64,000 bases of DNA from UMGS1649 sp045651205 (GTDB lineage: Bacteria > Bacillota > Clostridia > TANB77 > CAG-465), in assembly GCA_045651205.1 (NCBI GenBank), contig JAZRSA010000050.1, positions 62,001-126,000 of the forward strand. Reading direction: 5' to 3'. The notes under the pieces are model-generated. The model ran no database searches and was not told where the DNA came from. It was given only the letters and a program-made list of their open reading frames with translations. Shown here in pieces: positions 7,928 to 15,734 of this stretch. Position 1 is the first letter of the stretch; each line of letters begins with the position of its first letter. Position numbers and translations under genes: made by a program.

Positions 7928-9063
7928 TATTTACCCTCGTTATATATTCTTATTACTTCATCAACGACCGTTTTAGATGAGTTTGGTTTACCTATAACCT
8001 TACACATCTCAATCATTTGATTTACTCTCTTTTCGTTATGCATAGCTATATCCAGAACATGTTCAATTGGTTCATTTTTATATGTTCTTATAGCCGTACC
8101 GTTGTTTATAAAATAGTTTGCATTTTGTTCTTCTTGTCCAGGTATTGGATTAATTATTACCATTGGTTTGCACATAGCTAAACATTCTGTCGATGTTAAT
8201 CCACCTGGTTTAGTTATTACAAAATCACTTATTGCCATTAACTCTGGTACTTGGTTAGTATAACCTAAAACAGTTATATTTTTACCTGAAGTTGATGCAA
8301 TATTTTCAAATCTATTTTTTTGTTTTTCATTTCTACCTGTTACCGCAATTAATTGTAGATCATACTTAGTATTTAATAATTCCGCAAATATTTTTTCGGA
8401 TTTACCAAGTCCTAATCCGCCACCTGCAAAGAATAATAATGTTTTCTTATTTTCTTCTAAGTTAAATTCGCGTCTTAATGCTTCTTTATCATACTCTTTG
8501 CTAAATCTTGGTGATACAGGTATTCCTGTAACCATTATTTTAGATTCAGGTATATTATATTTTCTTATACAATCTTGTTTCATTTCAGTTGTAGCAACCA
8601 TAAGTCTATCTATATGCTCATGTTCTTCAACCCACATATTGTGAATTCCATAGTCTGTCATAATACTTACTATACTTGCTCTAACTTTCCCTTTTCTTTT
8701 TAGATATGCACACATATGTGATACGAATGGATGCGTAGAAACTATAACATCTGGATCTGTCTTTCTTATCATCTTCTTTAAACGAATTGTAAGAGCTTTA
8801 TTTACCATCTTATTAATTTCACCAATTGTATTAAGTTCTGCTTTATCCGAACGTCTATACATTGTTCCCCATAATTTAGGCGCGTGTCTAGTTACAGATG
8901 CATATCCTTTAACTATTAATTTATTTGTTAATGCAGAAGAATACTCAAGGCCATCTTCGTAGACAACCTCAACACCTTCGTGTGATTCTAGAACCTCTTT
9001 AACAGATTCCGCTGCTTTTAAGTGTCCATTTCCTACTTTAGCATATAACAATAATACTTTCAT
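7927..9063 (-). CDS. Processive diacylglycerol glycosyltransferase-like protein (UgtP/MGDG synthase family)
   Basis: A 378-residue GT28-family enzyme. The N-terminal MGDG-synthase-like domain has KVGNGHLKAAESV at about 9-21. The C-terminal nucleotide-sugar domain carries FFAGGGLGLG and ITKPGGLTSTECLA. Relatives such as UgtP transfer glucose from UDP-glucose to diacylglycerol, making membrane glycolipids and the lipoteichoic acid anchor at the inner membrane face. I start at the ATG 9061-9063, preceded by AAGGAG. The open frame continues 18 codons upstream without a better site. Sugar specificity cannot be read from the sequence. It is the first gene of an operon with mtaB and the capA-like gene. 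Confidence 0.82.
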   Translation of the reverse strand: MKVLLLYAKVGNGHLKAAESVKEVLESHEGVEVVYEDGLEYSSALTNKLIVKGYASVTRHAPKLWGTMYRRSDKAELNTIGEINKMVNKALTIRLKKMIRKTDPDVIVSTHPFVSHMCAYLKRKGKVRASIVSIMTDYGIHNMWVEEHEHIDRLMVATTEMKQDCIRKYNIPESKIMVTGIPVSPRFSKEYDKEALRREFNLEENKKTLLFFAGGGLGLGKSEKIFAELLNTKYDLQLIAVTGRNEKQKNRFENIASTSGKNITVLGYTNQVPELMAISDFVITKPGGLTSTECLAMCKPMVIINPIPGQEEQNANYFINNGTAIRTYKNEPIEHVLDIAMHNEKRVNQMIEMCKVIGKPNSSKTVVDEVIRIYNEGK

Positions 9064-9190
9064 AAATTCATTTCTCCTTAATTGAAATAACAATATATTT
9101 TGTATATTCCAACACATGTGTATTATACCACTTTATATACACATTTGCAAGAAATATACAATTAGTACATTTTGTTAAATTATATATAAA

Positions 9191-9220
9191 AACATCTAAA
9201 CACAACTGTATTTAGATGTT
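9191..9220 (-). terminator. Terminator of the Rpn-type nuclease gene
   Basis: Stem AACATCTAAA / TTTAGATGTT with a 10-base loop, followed on the minus strand by a T-rich run. It lies just after the gene stop at 9229. Confidence 0.75.
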
Positions 9221-9228
9221 AATTTATT

Positions 9229-10167
9229 TTATTCTTTTAATTTAGAAATATCCTCATAAGATAATTCTGTTATTTCAACTATCTCATTAATTTCCATGCC
9301 TTTTTTTAATAACTTTTTAGCTATTTCTTTTTTGCTTTCTTTCTCGCCCTGTTCAATTCCTTGCTTGATTCCTTGTTCAATTCCTTGCTTGATTCCTTGC
9401 TCAATTCCTTGCTCAATTCCTTTTTCAAGCCCAATTCTAGTTGCCTCTTCAGTTGCATATGACAAAGCTGCTTTTTCGTCACGAATATACTTTTGTTTAA
9501 GCTCAGCTATTCTTCTTATTTCATAATCCCCACTTACACTTCTTAATTCTTCTTTTGCTTCTTTAACTCCTGTATTTTTTTCCATGATACAATCTACCTC
9601 CTTAGAATTTGGATCATCAAAAAACATCATCCATTGGCATATTCTATCTTCCTTATTTTCCAAATACAATTTCTTTGCCTTTGGTAATTCTATTATAATT
9701 AATTCAAATTTATTTGTCAATAATTTCATACCAGTAGTGTTGTCTCTCATTTGCCATTTTGTATTTATTTTTTCAACATCTTTTAATTCATTAACTTCAT
9801 GATCTACTATTACTATACTTATACATCTATTTATTTCTTTGTATTCTTCTCCATAATCTAATTGTCTTGAATATGTGTCTGCCAGATAATATAGAAATCT
9901 ATCACATTCATTTTTATATTTCTTTATCTGTATTTCTACATTACAATTAGTGTGATCTTCTAGTTCTACTCTTAAATCCATTATTCCCAACTTTTCTTCT
10001 GCTGCTTTTATATCCATGTATCTATCTAAGTTTGCTATTATTTTTACTTTTTCTTCTAATACATCTGTTAAAAAAGCTTCTGTTAATCTGTTATTTGATT
10101 CCCTAAATAGTGCGTGAAATACTATGTCTATTTTAGGGCTTAACAATTCTATCTCTTTATTTTCCAT
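9229..10167 (-). CDS. Rpn family PD-(D/E)XK nuclease / putative transposase
   Basis: A 312-residue protein of the Rpn (recombination-promoting nuclease, PDDEXK transposase-like) family. The N-terminus KIDIVFHALFRE is typical. The catalytic core shows Asp in MDLRVEL and the VEIQI strand, about 60-85, matching the D...(E/Q)XK layout. Near the C-terminus is a run of six GI(E/K)Q tetrapeptides coded by 12-bp repeats, ending in a charged helical tail. Such repeat tails are a hallmark of the family. Members act as DNA endonucleases, and roles in recombination or phage defence have been proposed. It has its own promoter and terminator and is not flanked by inverted repeats. Confidence 0.85.
   Translation of the reverse strand: MENKEIELLSPKIDIVFHALFRESNNRLTEAFLTDVLEEKVKIIANLDRYMDIKAAEEKLGIMDLRVELEDHTNCNVEIQIKKYKNECDRFLYYLADTYSRQLDYGEEYKEINRCISIVIVDHEVNELKDVEKINTKWQMRDNTTGMKLLTNKFELIIIELPKAKKLYLENKEDRICQWMMFFDDPNSKEVDCIMEKNTGVKEAKEELRSVSGDYEIRRIAELKQKYIRDEKAALSYATEEATRIGLEKGIEQGIEQGIKQGIEQGIKQGIEQGEKESKKEIAKKLLKKGMEINEIVEITELSYEDISKLKE
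9350..9422 (-). repeat. 12-bp tandem repeats inside the Rpn nuclease gene
   Basis: Six near-identical 12-base units encode GIEQ or GIKQ. Unit length is a multiple of three, so slippage would change repeat number without breaking the frame. Confidence 0.85.
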
Positions 10168-10293
10168 TTACTTACCTCCTATTTTGAAAAAACTAATATA
10201 TGATTAAATTTATTTGAATTAAAAAAACTTTGAAAATAAAATACTTTTGACTTAATACATTTGAATAAATTATATTGGAGCTAAAGTAAAGAT

Positions 10294-10322
10294 ATTATAT
10301 CTCCAAAACACAGTAACTGCAA
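10294..10322 (-). promoter_or_regulatory. Sigma-A promoter of the Rpn nuclease gene
   Basis: On the minus strand TTGCAG (10317-10322) and TATAAT (10294-10299) with a 17-base spacer. It would give an unusually long leader of about 120 bases before the ATG at 10167. Confidence 0.6.
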
Positions 10323-10370
10323 GAAAAATCGTTCGTCAAGTTTTGACTAAAATCTTCAAAAAAAGAAAAA

Positions 10371-10403
10371 AACACCTAAATATATTTTTATATTTAGATG
10401 TTT
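10371..10403 (-). terminator. Terminator of the pgsA-ligA operon
   Basis: A 14-bp stem, AACACCTAAATATA paired with TATATTTAGATGTT through one wobble, has a short loop. T-runs follow on the minus strand, just after the ligA stop. Confidence 0.8.
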
Positions 10404-10426
10404 TCTTTTTAATCTATATTATTTAA

Positions 10427-12463
10427 TTATATTTCATATCTGTTCTTAAACTCTGTGTAATCTACCACTTCTACACCAAGTTCATTTGCCTTATCTAGCT
10501 TAGAACCTGCGTTTTCTCCTGCTATTACTAAACTTGTTTTCTTAGAAACAGAACCAGATACCTTACCAGAGTGAGATTCAATTAATTTAGATAAATCGTT
10601 TCTAGATATTTCATCAAAAGAACCAGTTACAACTATTGTCATACCATCAAGTTTATTTGATGCCTTTTCTTCTTTAATTCCTTTTAGATTTACTCCTGCT
10701 TTATCTAATCTTTCGATTATCTCCATAGTCTTAGTTTTAGAGAAGAATTCTACAACACTATCTGCCATCTTCTCTCCAACTTCATCTATTTTATATAAAT
10801 CTTCTGATGTCATATGTGTAAAGTCATAGATAGTATCTACATGTTCTGCTAATACTTTAGCTGCTTTCTTTCCTATATGACGAATCCCAAGACCAAATAT
10901 TAGTTTATCTAATGTATTCTTTTTACTTTCATTTATTGCATCTATTAAATTCTTAGAAGATTTTTCTTTGAACTTATCTAATCCTTTTACTTGATCATAT
11001 GTTAGATAATATATATCTGCTACATCAGATACTAGTTTGTTATCTATAAGTTGCTCTACAATTGCTTCTCCAAGGCCGTCTATATCCATAGCTTCTCTTG
11101 ATGCAAAGTGTTCTATAGCTCTATATGTTTGAGCTCCACATTCACTATTTGTACATCTTAATGCTACTTGACCATCTTCTTTTTCAAGTATTTCTCCGCA
11201 TACTGGACATACAGTTGGAACTATATATTCTTGTTGTTTGTCTCTCTTAGACATTACTACCGTAGCTATTTCTGGAATTACATCTCCAGCTTTTCTAATC
11301 TTAACCGTATCTCCAACACGTATATCTTTTTCTTTGATGTAATCAAAATTGTGTAGTGTGCATTTAGAAATTGTTGAGCCAGCAACTCTTACTGGAGTTA
11401 CTATTGCAAGCGGAGTTACTTGACCAGTTCTTCCTACTTGAAGTTTTATTTCTTCTACTACAGTTTCTTTTTCCTCAGGTGGATACTTGTATGCTACAGC
11501 CCACTTAGGTACTTTAGTTGTTGTACCTAATGTCTCTCTTAAAGAAAGGTTATTTACTTTAACAACTGCACCATCTATATCGTATGGAAGTGAATCTCTA
11601 AGATTACCTATTTCTGTTATGCACTCTAATACTTGCTCTATTCCAATCGCTACTTTAGAGTATGCTATTGTTGTTATGCCAATGCTTTTAGCATAAGCAA
11701 TAGATTCACTATGTGTTTCAAATTTTCTTTCGGATTTTTGTATATTAAATACAAATATACTAAGTCCTCTCTCTTTTACAACATTGCTATCTAATTGTCT
11801 TAGAGTTCCTGCAGCAGCATTTCTAGAGTTGGCCATTAAGGGTTTTCCTGCTTTTTCTAATTCATCATTCAACTCATCAAATCTAGCACGAGATAGATAG
11901 ACTTCTCCTCTAACTTCTATAGTATCGTTTGTATTTAATTTTTCATTTATTTCATCTAATTGTAGAAGGTTTTCTGTAATTTCTTCTCCCACAAGTCCAT
12001 TTCCACGTGTAGATCCTTTTTTAAGGATACCATCTACATATTCTAATGATACAGAAAGTCCATCTATTTTTGTTTCTACAACAAACTCTGTATTTTCTCC
12101 ATATTCTTCTGTTACTTTTCTTACGAATTCTTCTACTTCAGCATATGAAAAGACATCATTTAAGCTTTGCATTGGAACAGCATGCATTGCCTCACTAAAT
12201 CCAGCTTTATTAGCTCCCCCAACTCTTTGTGTCGGTGATGATTTAGTAATAAGCATTGGAAACTTTGTCTCCAATGCTTTTAACCTTTTCATTAACATAT
12301 CGAATTCGTAATCTGATATCTCTGGTTCGTCCTTAGTATAGTAAAGCTCGGAATGGTAATTAATTTCTTTTCTTAGCTTAGAAATTTCTTTCTTAGCCTC
12401 TTTTAATTCATTCTCATCTACTTCTACTATTGGTTCACCAAAAAGATTAAACAAATCACTCAT
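10427..12463 (-). CDS. ligA: NAD-dependent DNA ligase LigA
   Basis: A 678-residue bacterial DNA ligase of normal length. The N-terminal Ia domain has YHSELYYTKDEPEISDYEFD for NMN binding. The adenylation KxDG motif is at Lys132 (TKIDG). An OB fold follows, then a four-cysteine zinc finger (CPVCG ... CTNSEC) near residues 405-430, helix-hairpin-helix repeats, and a C-terminal BRCT domain from about 605. It seals nicks in replication and repair using NAD+. It follows pgsA by 28 bases and shares its promoter. An AAGAGGTAAAAT segment precedes the ATG. Confidence 0.97.
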   Translation of the reverse strand: MSDLFNLFGEPIVEVDENELKEAKKEISKLRKEINYHSELYYTKDEPEISDYEFDMLMKRLKALETKFPMLITKSSPTQRVGGANKAGFSEAMHAVPMQSLNDVFSYAEVEEFVRKVTEEYGENTEFVVETKIDGLSVSLEYVDGILKKGSTRGNGLVGEEITENLLQLDEINEKLNTNDTIEVRGEVYLSRARFDELNDELEKAGKPLMANSRNAAAGTLRQLDSNVVKERGLSIFVFNIQKSERKFETHSESIAYAKSIGITTIAYSKVAIGIEQVLECITEIGNLRDSLPYDIDGAVVKVNNLSLRETLGTTTKVPKWAVAYKYPPEEKETVVEEIKLQVGRTGQVTPLAIVTPVRVAGSTISKCTLHNFDYIKEKDIRVGDTVKIRKAGDVIPEIATVVMSKRDKQQEYIVPTVCPVCGEILEKEDGQVALRCTNSECGAQTYRAIEHFASREAMDIDGLGEAIVEQLIDNKLVSDVADIYYLTYDQVKGLDKFKEKSSKNLIDAINESKKNTLDKLIFGLGIRHIGKKAAKVLAEHVDTIYDFTHMTSEDLYKIDEVGEKMADSVVEFFSKTKTMEIIERLDKAGVNLKGIKEEKASNKLDGMTIVVTGSFDEISRNDLSKLIESHSGKVSGSVSKKTSLVIAGENAGSKLDKANELGVEVVDYTEFKNRYEI

Positions 12464-12491
12464 ATTTTACCTCTTATAACAACCATAAATA

Positions 12492-13220
12492 TTATTGTCT
12501 AATATCTATATATTTTCCACATTTTCTTACATAGTCTATTGTAGACCAAACTGTAAATATTACTGCACCAATTAATGAAATGCTAAATCCTACATTTAGT
12601 AGTAATTCTCCAAATCCCATCAATCTTCCTTGTGTAGACATGAATTTAAATAATCCATTAGTATCTAATAATCCTAAAGTTATTGTTACCATTTGGAATG
12701 CAGTTTTAATTTTTCCATAAACACCTGCAGAAATTGTAACACCTGCTTCTGTACCGAACATTCTTATTGTATTTAATAAGAAATCTCTACATACTACTAA
12801 AACTGTTACCCATGCTGGAACTACACCTAAACCTGTTAACATTATAAATCCTGATGCAACTAATATCTTATCTGCTAATGGATCCATAAGTTTTCCAAAT
12901 CTAGTTACTATATTTTTCTTTCTTGCTATCTTTCCATCAACCCAGTCAGTTAATGATGCTAGTATAAATATACCTAATGCTATATATCTTAATCCTACCC
13001 ATAAATCTTCCAATAATAATAGAACTACAAATACTGGTACTAAGCATATTCTAATTACTGTAAGTATGTTTGGTAGATTTATTTTTTCTTTCTTTACTTT
13101 TTCTTTCTTTTCCACCTTAACTTCAGCAGCTACTTCTTCTACCGCTTCAACTTTTACTTCTTCTTTAACTTCGTTTATTTCTACCTTTAATTCTTTTTCC
13201 TTTTTTGCTGATTTTTTCAT
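12492..13220 (-). CDS. pgsA: CDP-diacylglycerol--glycerol-3-phosphate 3-phosphatidyltransferase with charged N-terminal extension
   Basis: A 242-residue CDP-alcohol phosphatidyltransferase. The full family signature is present: Asp92, Asp95-Gly96, Ala99-Arg100, Gly109, Asp113 and Asp117. It makes phosphatidylglycerophosphate in the membrane, the first committed step to phosphatidylglycerol and cardiolipin. Membrane helices cover about 51-235. Residues 1-48 are an added tail of almost only Lys, Glu, Val and Ala. This tail is absent from standard PgsA, which starts at the NLPNILTVIRI segment. The ATG has a GGGAG site. The downstream ligA is co-transcribed. Confidence 0.92.
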   Translation of the reverse strand: MKKSAKKEKELKVEINEVKEEVKVEAVEEVAAEVKVEKKEKVKKEKINLPNILTVIRICLVPVFVVLLLLEDLWVGLRYIALGIFILASLTDWVDGKIARKKNIVTRFGKLMDPLADKILVASGFIMLTGLGVVPAWVTVLVVCRDFLLNTIRMFGTEAGVTISAGVYGKIKTAFQMVTITLGLLDTNGLFKFMSTQGRLMGFGELLLNVGFSISLIGAVIFTVWSTIDYVRKCGKYIDIRQ

Positions 13221-13246
13221 TTTAAATCTCCCTCTCTAATGCAATT

Positions 13247-13275
13247 ATTATATTACATGAACACATATATTTCAA
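13247..13275 (-). promoter_or_regulatory. Sigma-A promoter of pgsA-ligA
   Basis: TTGAAA (13270-13275) and TATAAT (13247-13252) on the minus strand with a 17-base spacer, about 27 bases before the pgsA ATG. Confidence 0.8.
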
Positions 13276-13355
13276 GTAGTAAACTATGTTAAATTAAAGT
13301 CTAGTAATTTATTTTAATATGGTATATAATTTAAAACAAATAAAGGAGTAAACAA

Positions 13356-13664
13356 ATGGAATACATATATTTTGGAGCATATTTTTTAATAATTAACATC
13401 ATAGGATTTGTTATGATGTATTCAGATAAACAAAAAGCAAAAAAAGATCAATATAGAACGCGAGAAAAATCTTTCTTTGTTGTTTCTCTTCTTCTAGGCG
13501 GAATTGGAACATATATTGGCATGTATAAATTTAGGCACAAAACACGTCACAATCTATTTACAATAGGAATTCCTGTTATGATAGTAATAAACATAGTTAG
13601 TATATATTTTATCCTTACAGAAGGATACCTTTTCTATATAGCTGAAATAATTAAAACAATGTAA
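13356..13664 (+). CDS. DUF1294 family membrane protein
   Basis: A 102-residue protein with three to four hydrophobic segments. It carries the DUF1294 pattern: DKQKAKKDQYRTREKS, then LLLGGIGTYIGMYKFRHKTRH, then FTIGIP. The family is widespread and has no known function. The ATG has an AAGGAG site, and a TATAAT box at 13325-13330 lies upstream with only a weak -35. It is read divergently from pgsA. The hairpin at 13692 follows it. Confidence 0.85.
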   Translation: MEYIYFGAYFLIINIIGFVMMYSDKQKAKKDQYRTREKSFFVVSLLLGGIGTYIGMYKFRHKTRHNLFTIGIPVMIVINIVSIYFILTEGYLFYIAEIIKTM

Positions 13665-13691
13665 AGAAAATATATAAAAAAGAAATAATAA

Positions 13692-13726
13692 AATCACTTG
13701 TTATACATAATATATAACAGGTGATT
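13692..13726 (+). promoter_or_regulatory. Terminator-like hairpin whose 3' arm is the ribosome-binding site of the next gene
   Basis: Arms AATCACTTGTTATA (13692-13705) and TATAACAGGTGATT (13713-13726) pair over 14 bp with one G-U and a 7-base loop. A T-rich stretch follows, so it can end the DUF1294 transcript. The 3' arm contains AGGTGAT, a perfect match to the 16S rRNA tail, placed for the TTG start at 13730. Any transcript that reads through would have its ribosome-binding site locked in the stem. Confidence 0.7.
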
Positions 13727-13729
13727 ATT

Positions 13730-14281
13730 TTGTTTAATTTAACTTATAAAAACGTAATTAAAATAGGATATGCAATATGCTTAGTAGCCGGCTTTCTACT
13801 TCACTTTGCATATGATTTCTTTAACGACAACTTTATTATTGGATTATTTACTCCAGTAAATGAAAGTGTTTCTGAACATCTAAAACTTATCTTCTTGCCA
13901 TTTACATTATTTACAATATTCTTCTACTTCTACTCTAAAAAGAAGTTAACAAATGTATTTCTAACATCCTTCATAGCAAACATATTAGGTATACTTGCAA
14001 CAACTATTTCTTTTTATATAGGAATACAATTCTTAGGAATGAACAACACTATCTTTAACATTGGCACATATATAATAGGTATGACTATATCTTTTATTAC
14101 ATTCTATCTAGGTCTATACATCGATACATTTCAAGATGCCACAAAAGATTCGAATGCACTTGGAATATGTACACTTCTACTTCTTACAACATTATTTATA
14201 GTTAATACATTACTACCACTCAAACTACCTATTAACAAAGATCCTGTAACAAGTACTTATGGATTGTTTAAGATAAAATAA
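13730..14281 (+). CDS. DUF6512 family membrane protein
   Basis: A 183-residue membrane protein with about six hydrophobic helices. The segment GFLLHFAYDFF ... LFTPVNESVSEHLKLIFLPF near the N-terminus is the signature of the family now called DUF6512. Function is unknown. An open frame reaches back to a GTG at 13721, but that codon is inside the AGGTGAT ribosome-binding site. The TTG at 13730, four bases after that site, is the likely start. The site lies in a hairpin shared with the terminator of the preceding gene. Confidence 0.8.
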   Translation: MFNLTYKNVIKIGYAICLVAGFLLHFAYDFFNDNFIIGLFTPVNESVSEHLKLIFLPFTLFTIFFYFYSKKKLTNVFLTSFIANILGILATTISFYIGIQFLGMNNTIFNIGTYIIGMTISFITFYLGLYIDTFQDATKDSNALGICTLLLLTTLFIVNTLLPLKLPINKDPVTSTYGLFKIK

Positions 14282-14310
14282 AACACAGAAACAAATAGTT
14301 TCTGTGTTTT
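14281..14310. terminator. Bidirectional terminator between convergent genes
   Basis: Perfect stem AAACACAGAAAC / GTTTCTGTGTTT with a 5-base loop, overlapping the end of the DUF6512 gene and just after the stop of the minus-strand LRR protein. Confidence 0.85.
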
Positions 14311-14315
14311 TATTA

Positions 14316-15635
14316 TTAACCAGTACATACTACGCTACTAACTTCAACTAAAGGTGAATTATAATCATACCAATATGTTCCTTTAGATACCTTGTTCCAA
14401 TTAGTTGTTGTTCCTTTATATGTTATGCTTTTTAAATAACAACCTGAAAAAGCATAATTCCCTATTGAAGCTATTCCCGTATTAAATGTTAATTTTTCCA
14501 AATTTTCCGCATTTTCAAAGGCAGAACCAGCAATTGTTGTAACATTACTTGGTATTTCCACCTCTTTTAATCCCTCTGCAAAATAAAAAGCTGAACCATC
14601 TATAGTTTTTACAGTTGATGCTATCTTTAAATCTGCTGTACTATTCCTACCTCCTATACTAGTTAAAGAAGTACATCCATAGAACATTTCAAATGGGATT
14701 TTTTCCCAACCTTCGGGTATTGTTACATTGTTTAATTTTTCACATCTCAAAAATATAGACTCTCCAAATGTTTTTATATTATTTGAAATTTCTATACTAC
14801 AACCACTACCTATAGTACCAATGCTAGTAAAATTGCAATATGCAAGAGAATAATCTCCTATCTCAGTTACACTATTAGGTATTACGATTTTTGTTATTTT
14901 ATCACAATTTTCAAACATATGGTCCCCTACCACAGTTAATCCATATGGTAATGTTGCAGTTTCAAGATTTGCCGCACCATAAAACCAATAAGTAGTATAA
15001 TTAGGGATAGCTCCTTCTTCAAATACAACATCTATTATATTAGACATTTCTGAAAGCCATGGCACTTCATCATAGTAATATTCTGCCGTTTTCCATCCAG
15101 TGTACGTTTTTGTACTTCCATCATTTTTATATAAAGTTGATATTCCATTAGCAGCAAAAACAAAAGTCCCTGCATCATATACTGTAACAGGCGGTTCTTC
15201 ATCTTCTGGAATAGTCGGATTGTTGTTATTGTTATTGTTATTGTTATTGTTATTGTTATTATTGTTTGCAATACCATCAAATACTATATTTATATCATTG
15301 CCTCCATTTTGAGAAATTGTTACATTAAAACCACTTTTTGTTGTTACTTTCTTACTTCCATCTGCATTTGTTATTACTCCAGATTCTATTATTCCTTTAT
15401 TTGTTAACTCTGTAATATATGTATCTACGGTTATTTCACCTAGATTATCTGTAAGTATTCCATTCTTTATTACTTGTAGCCTTGTATATTCTTCATTGTA
15501 ATTTTGGTTACTTACTGTATTCTTTGAACGTCCTATTATTCCACTATCTTCTAATGCAATTATTACTGTCGCTGCAAGTATTGCCATTACAAGTATGGTT
15601 ATACTTAATACTATTAAAGATATTCCCTTTCGCAT
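14316..15635 (-). CDS. Prepilin-like leucine-rich-repeat (BspA-type) surface protein
   Basis: A 439-residue protein in three parts. It opens MRKGISLIVLSITILVMAIL, a prepilin-like lead and helix matching the protein at 4860-5435 and again lacking Glu5. A globular part of about 100 residues ends in 16 consecutive asparagines and a PTIPEDEEPP linker. From about residue 170 come LRR_5 (BspA-like) repeats such as IVIPNSVTEIGDYSLAYC and VEIPSNVTTIAGSAFENA. BspA-like repeats usually mediate binding to host proteins or other bacteria. AGGAG nine bases upstream fixes the start at 15633-15635. The protein is probably anchored at the cell surface by its N-terminal helix; its ligand is unknown. Confidence 0.82.
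   Translation of the reverse strand: MRKGISLIVLSITILVMAILAATVIIALEDSGIIGRSKNTVSNQNYNEEYTRLQVIKNGILTDNLGEITVDTYITELTNKGIIESGVITNADGSKKVTTKSGFNVTISQNGGNDINIVFDGIANNNNNNNNNNNNNNNNPTIPEDEEPPVTVYDAGTFVFAANGISTLYKNDGSTKTYTGWKTAEYYYDEVPWLSEMSNIIDVVFEEGAIPNYTTYWFYGAANLETATLPYGLTVVGDHMFENCDKITKIVIPNSVTEIGDYSLAYCNFTSIGTIGSGCSIEISNNIKTFGESIFLRCEKLNNVTIPEGWEKIPFEMFYGCTSLTSIGGRNSTADLKIASTVKTIDGSAFYFAEGLKEVEIPSNVTTIAGSAFENAENLEKLTFNTGIASIGNYAFSGCYLKSITYKGTTTNWNKVSKGTYWYDYNSPLVEVSSVVCTG
15219..15266 (-). repeat. Asparagine-coding microsatellite
   Basis: Forty-eight bases of AAC/AAT codons, mostly the 6-base unit AACAAT, encode 16 Asn residues between the stalk and the LRR domain. Gain or loss of units keeps the frame. 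Confidence 0.9.
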
Positions 15636-15698
15636 CTTTTGTTTCTCCTTTATTTTATACATCTATACTATTACATATTTTATTTTTTGTAAATACAA

Positions 15699-15727
15699 AA
15701 ACAACGCATTTTTTATATGCGTTGTTT
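15699..15727 (-). terminator. Terminator of the ABC exporter operon
   Basis: Stem AACAACGCAT / ATGCGTTGTT with a 7-base loop, followed by T-rich sequence on the minus strand after the stop at 15735. Confidence 0.8.
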
Positions 15728-15734
15728 ATATATT

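Larger units (their letters stand above)
10168..10426. other. Intergenic region between the Rpn gene and ligA
   Basis: About 260 bases without a gene, the longest gap with no coding remnant. It holds the minus-strand promoter at 10294-10322, a long AT-rich 5' leader for the Rpn gene, and the ligA terminator at 10371-10403. A TTGGAG / CTCCAA inverted repeat (10275-10304) overlaps the promoter -10 region. Nothing else is visible. Confidence 0.6.

Noticed and set aside
9229..10167. Insertion sequence around the Rpn-type gene
   Set aside because: No terminal inverted repeats or target duplications were seen, and Rpn genes often stand alone.
15035..15280. Open frame with many Thr/Ile repeats inside the LRR gene
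   Set aside because: It is the Asn microsatellite read in another frame.
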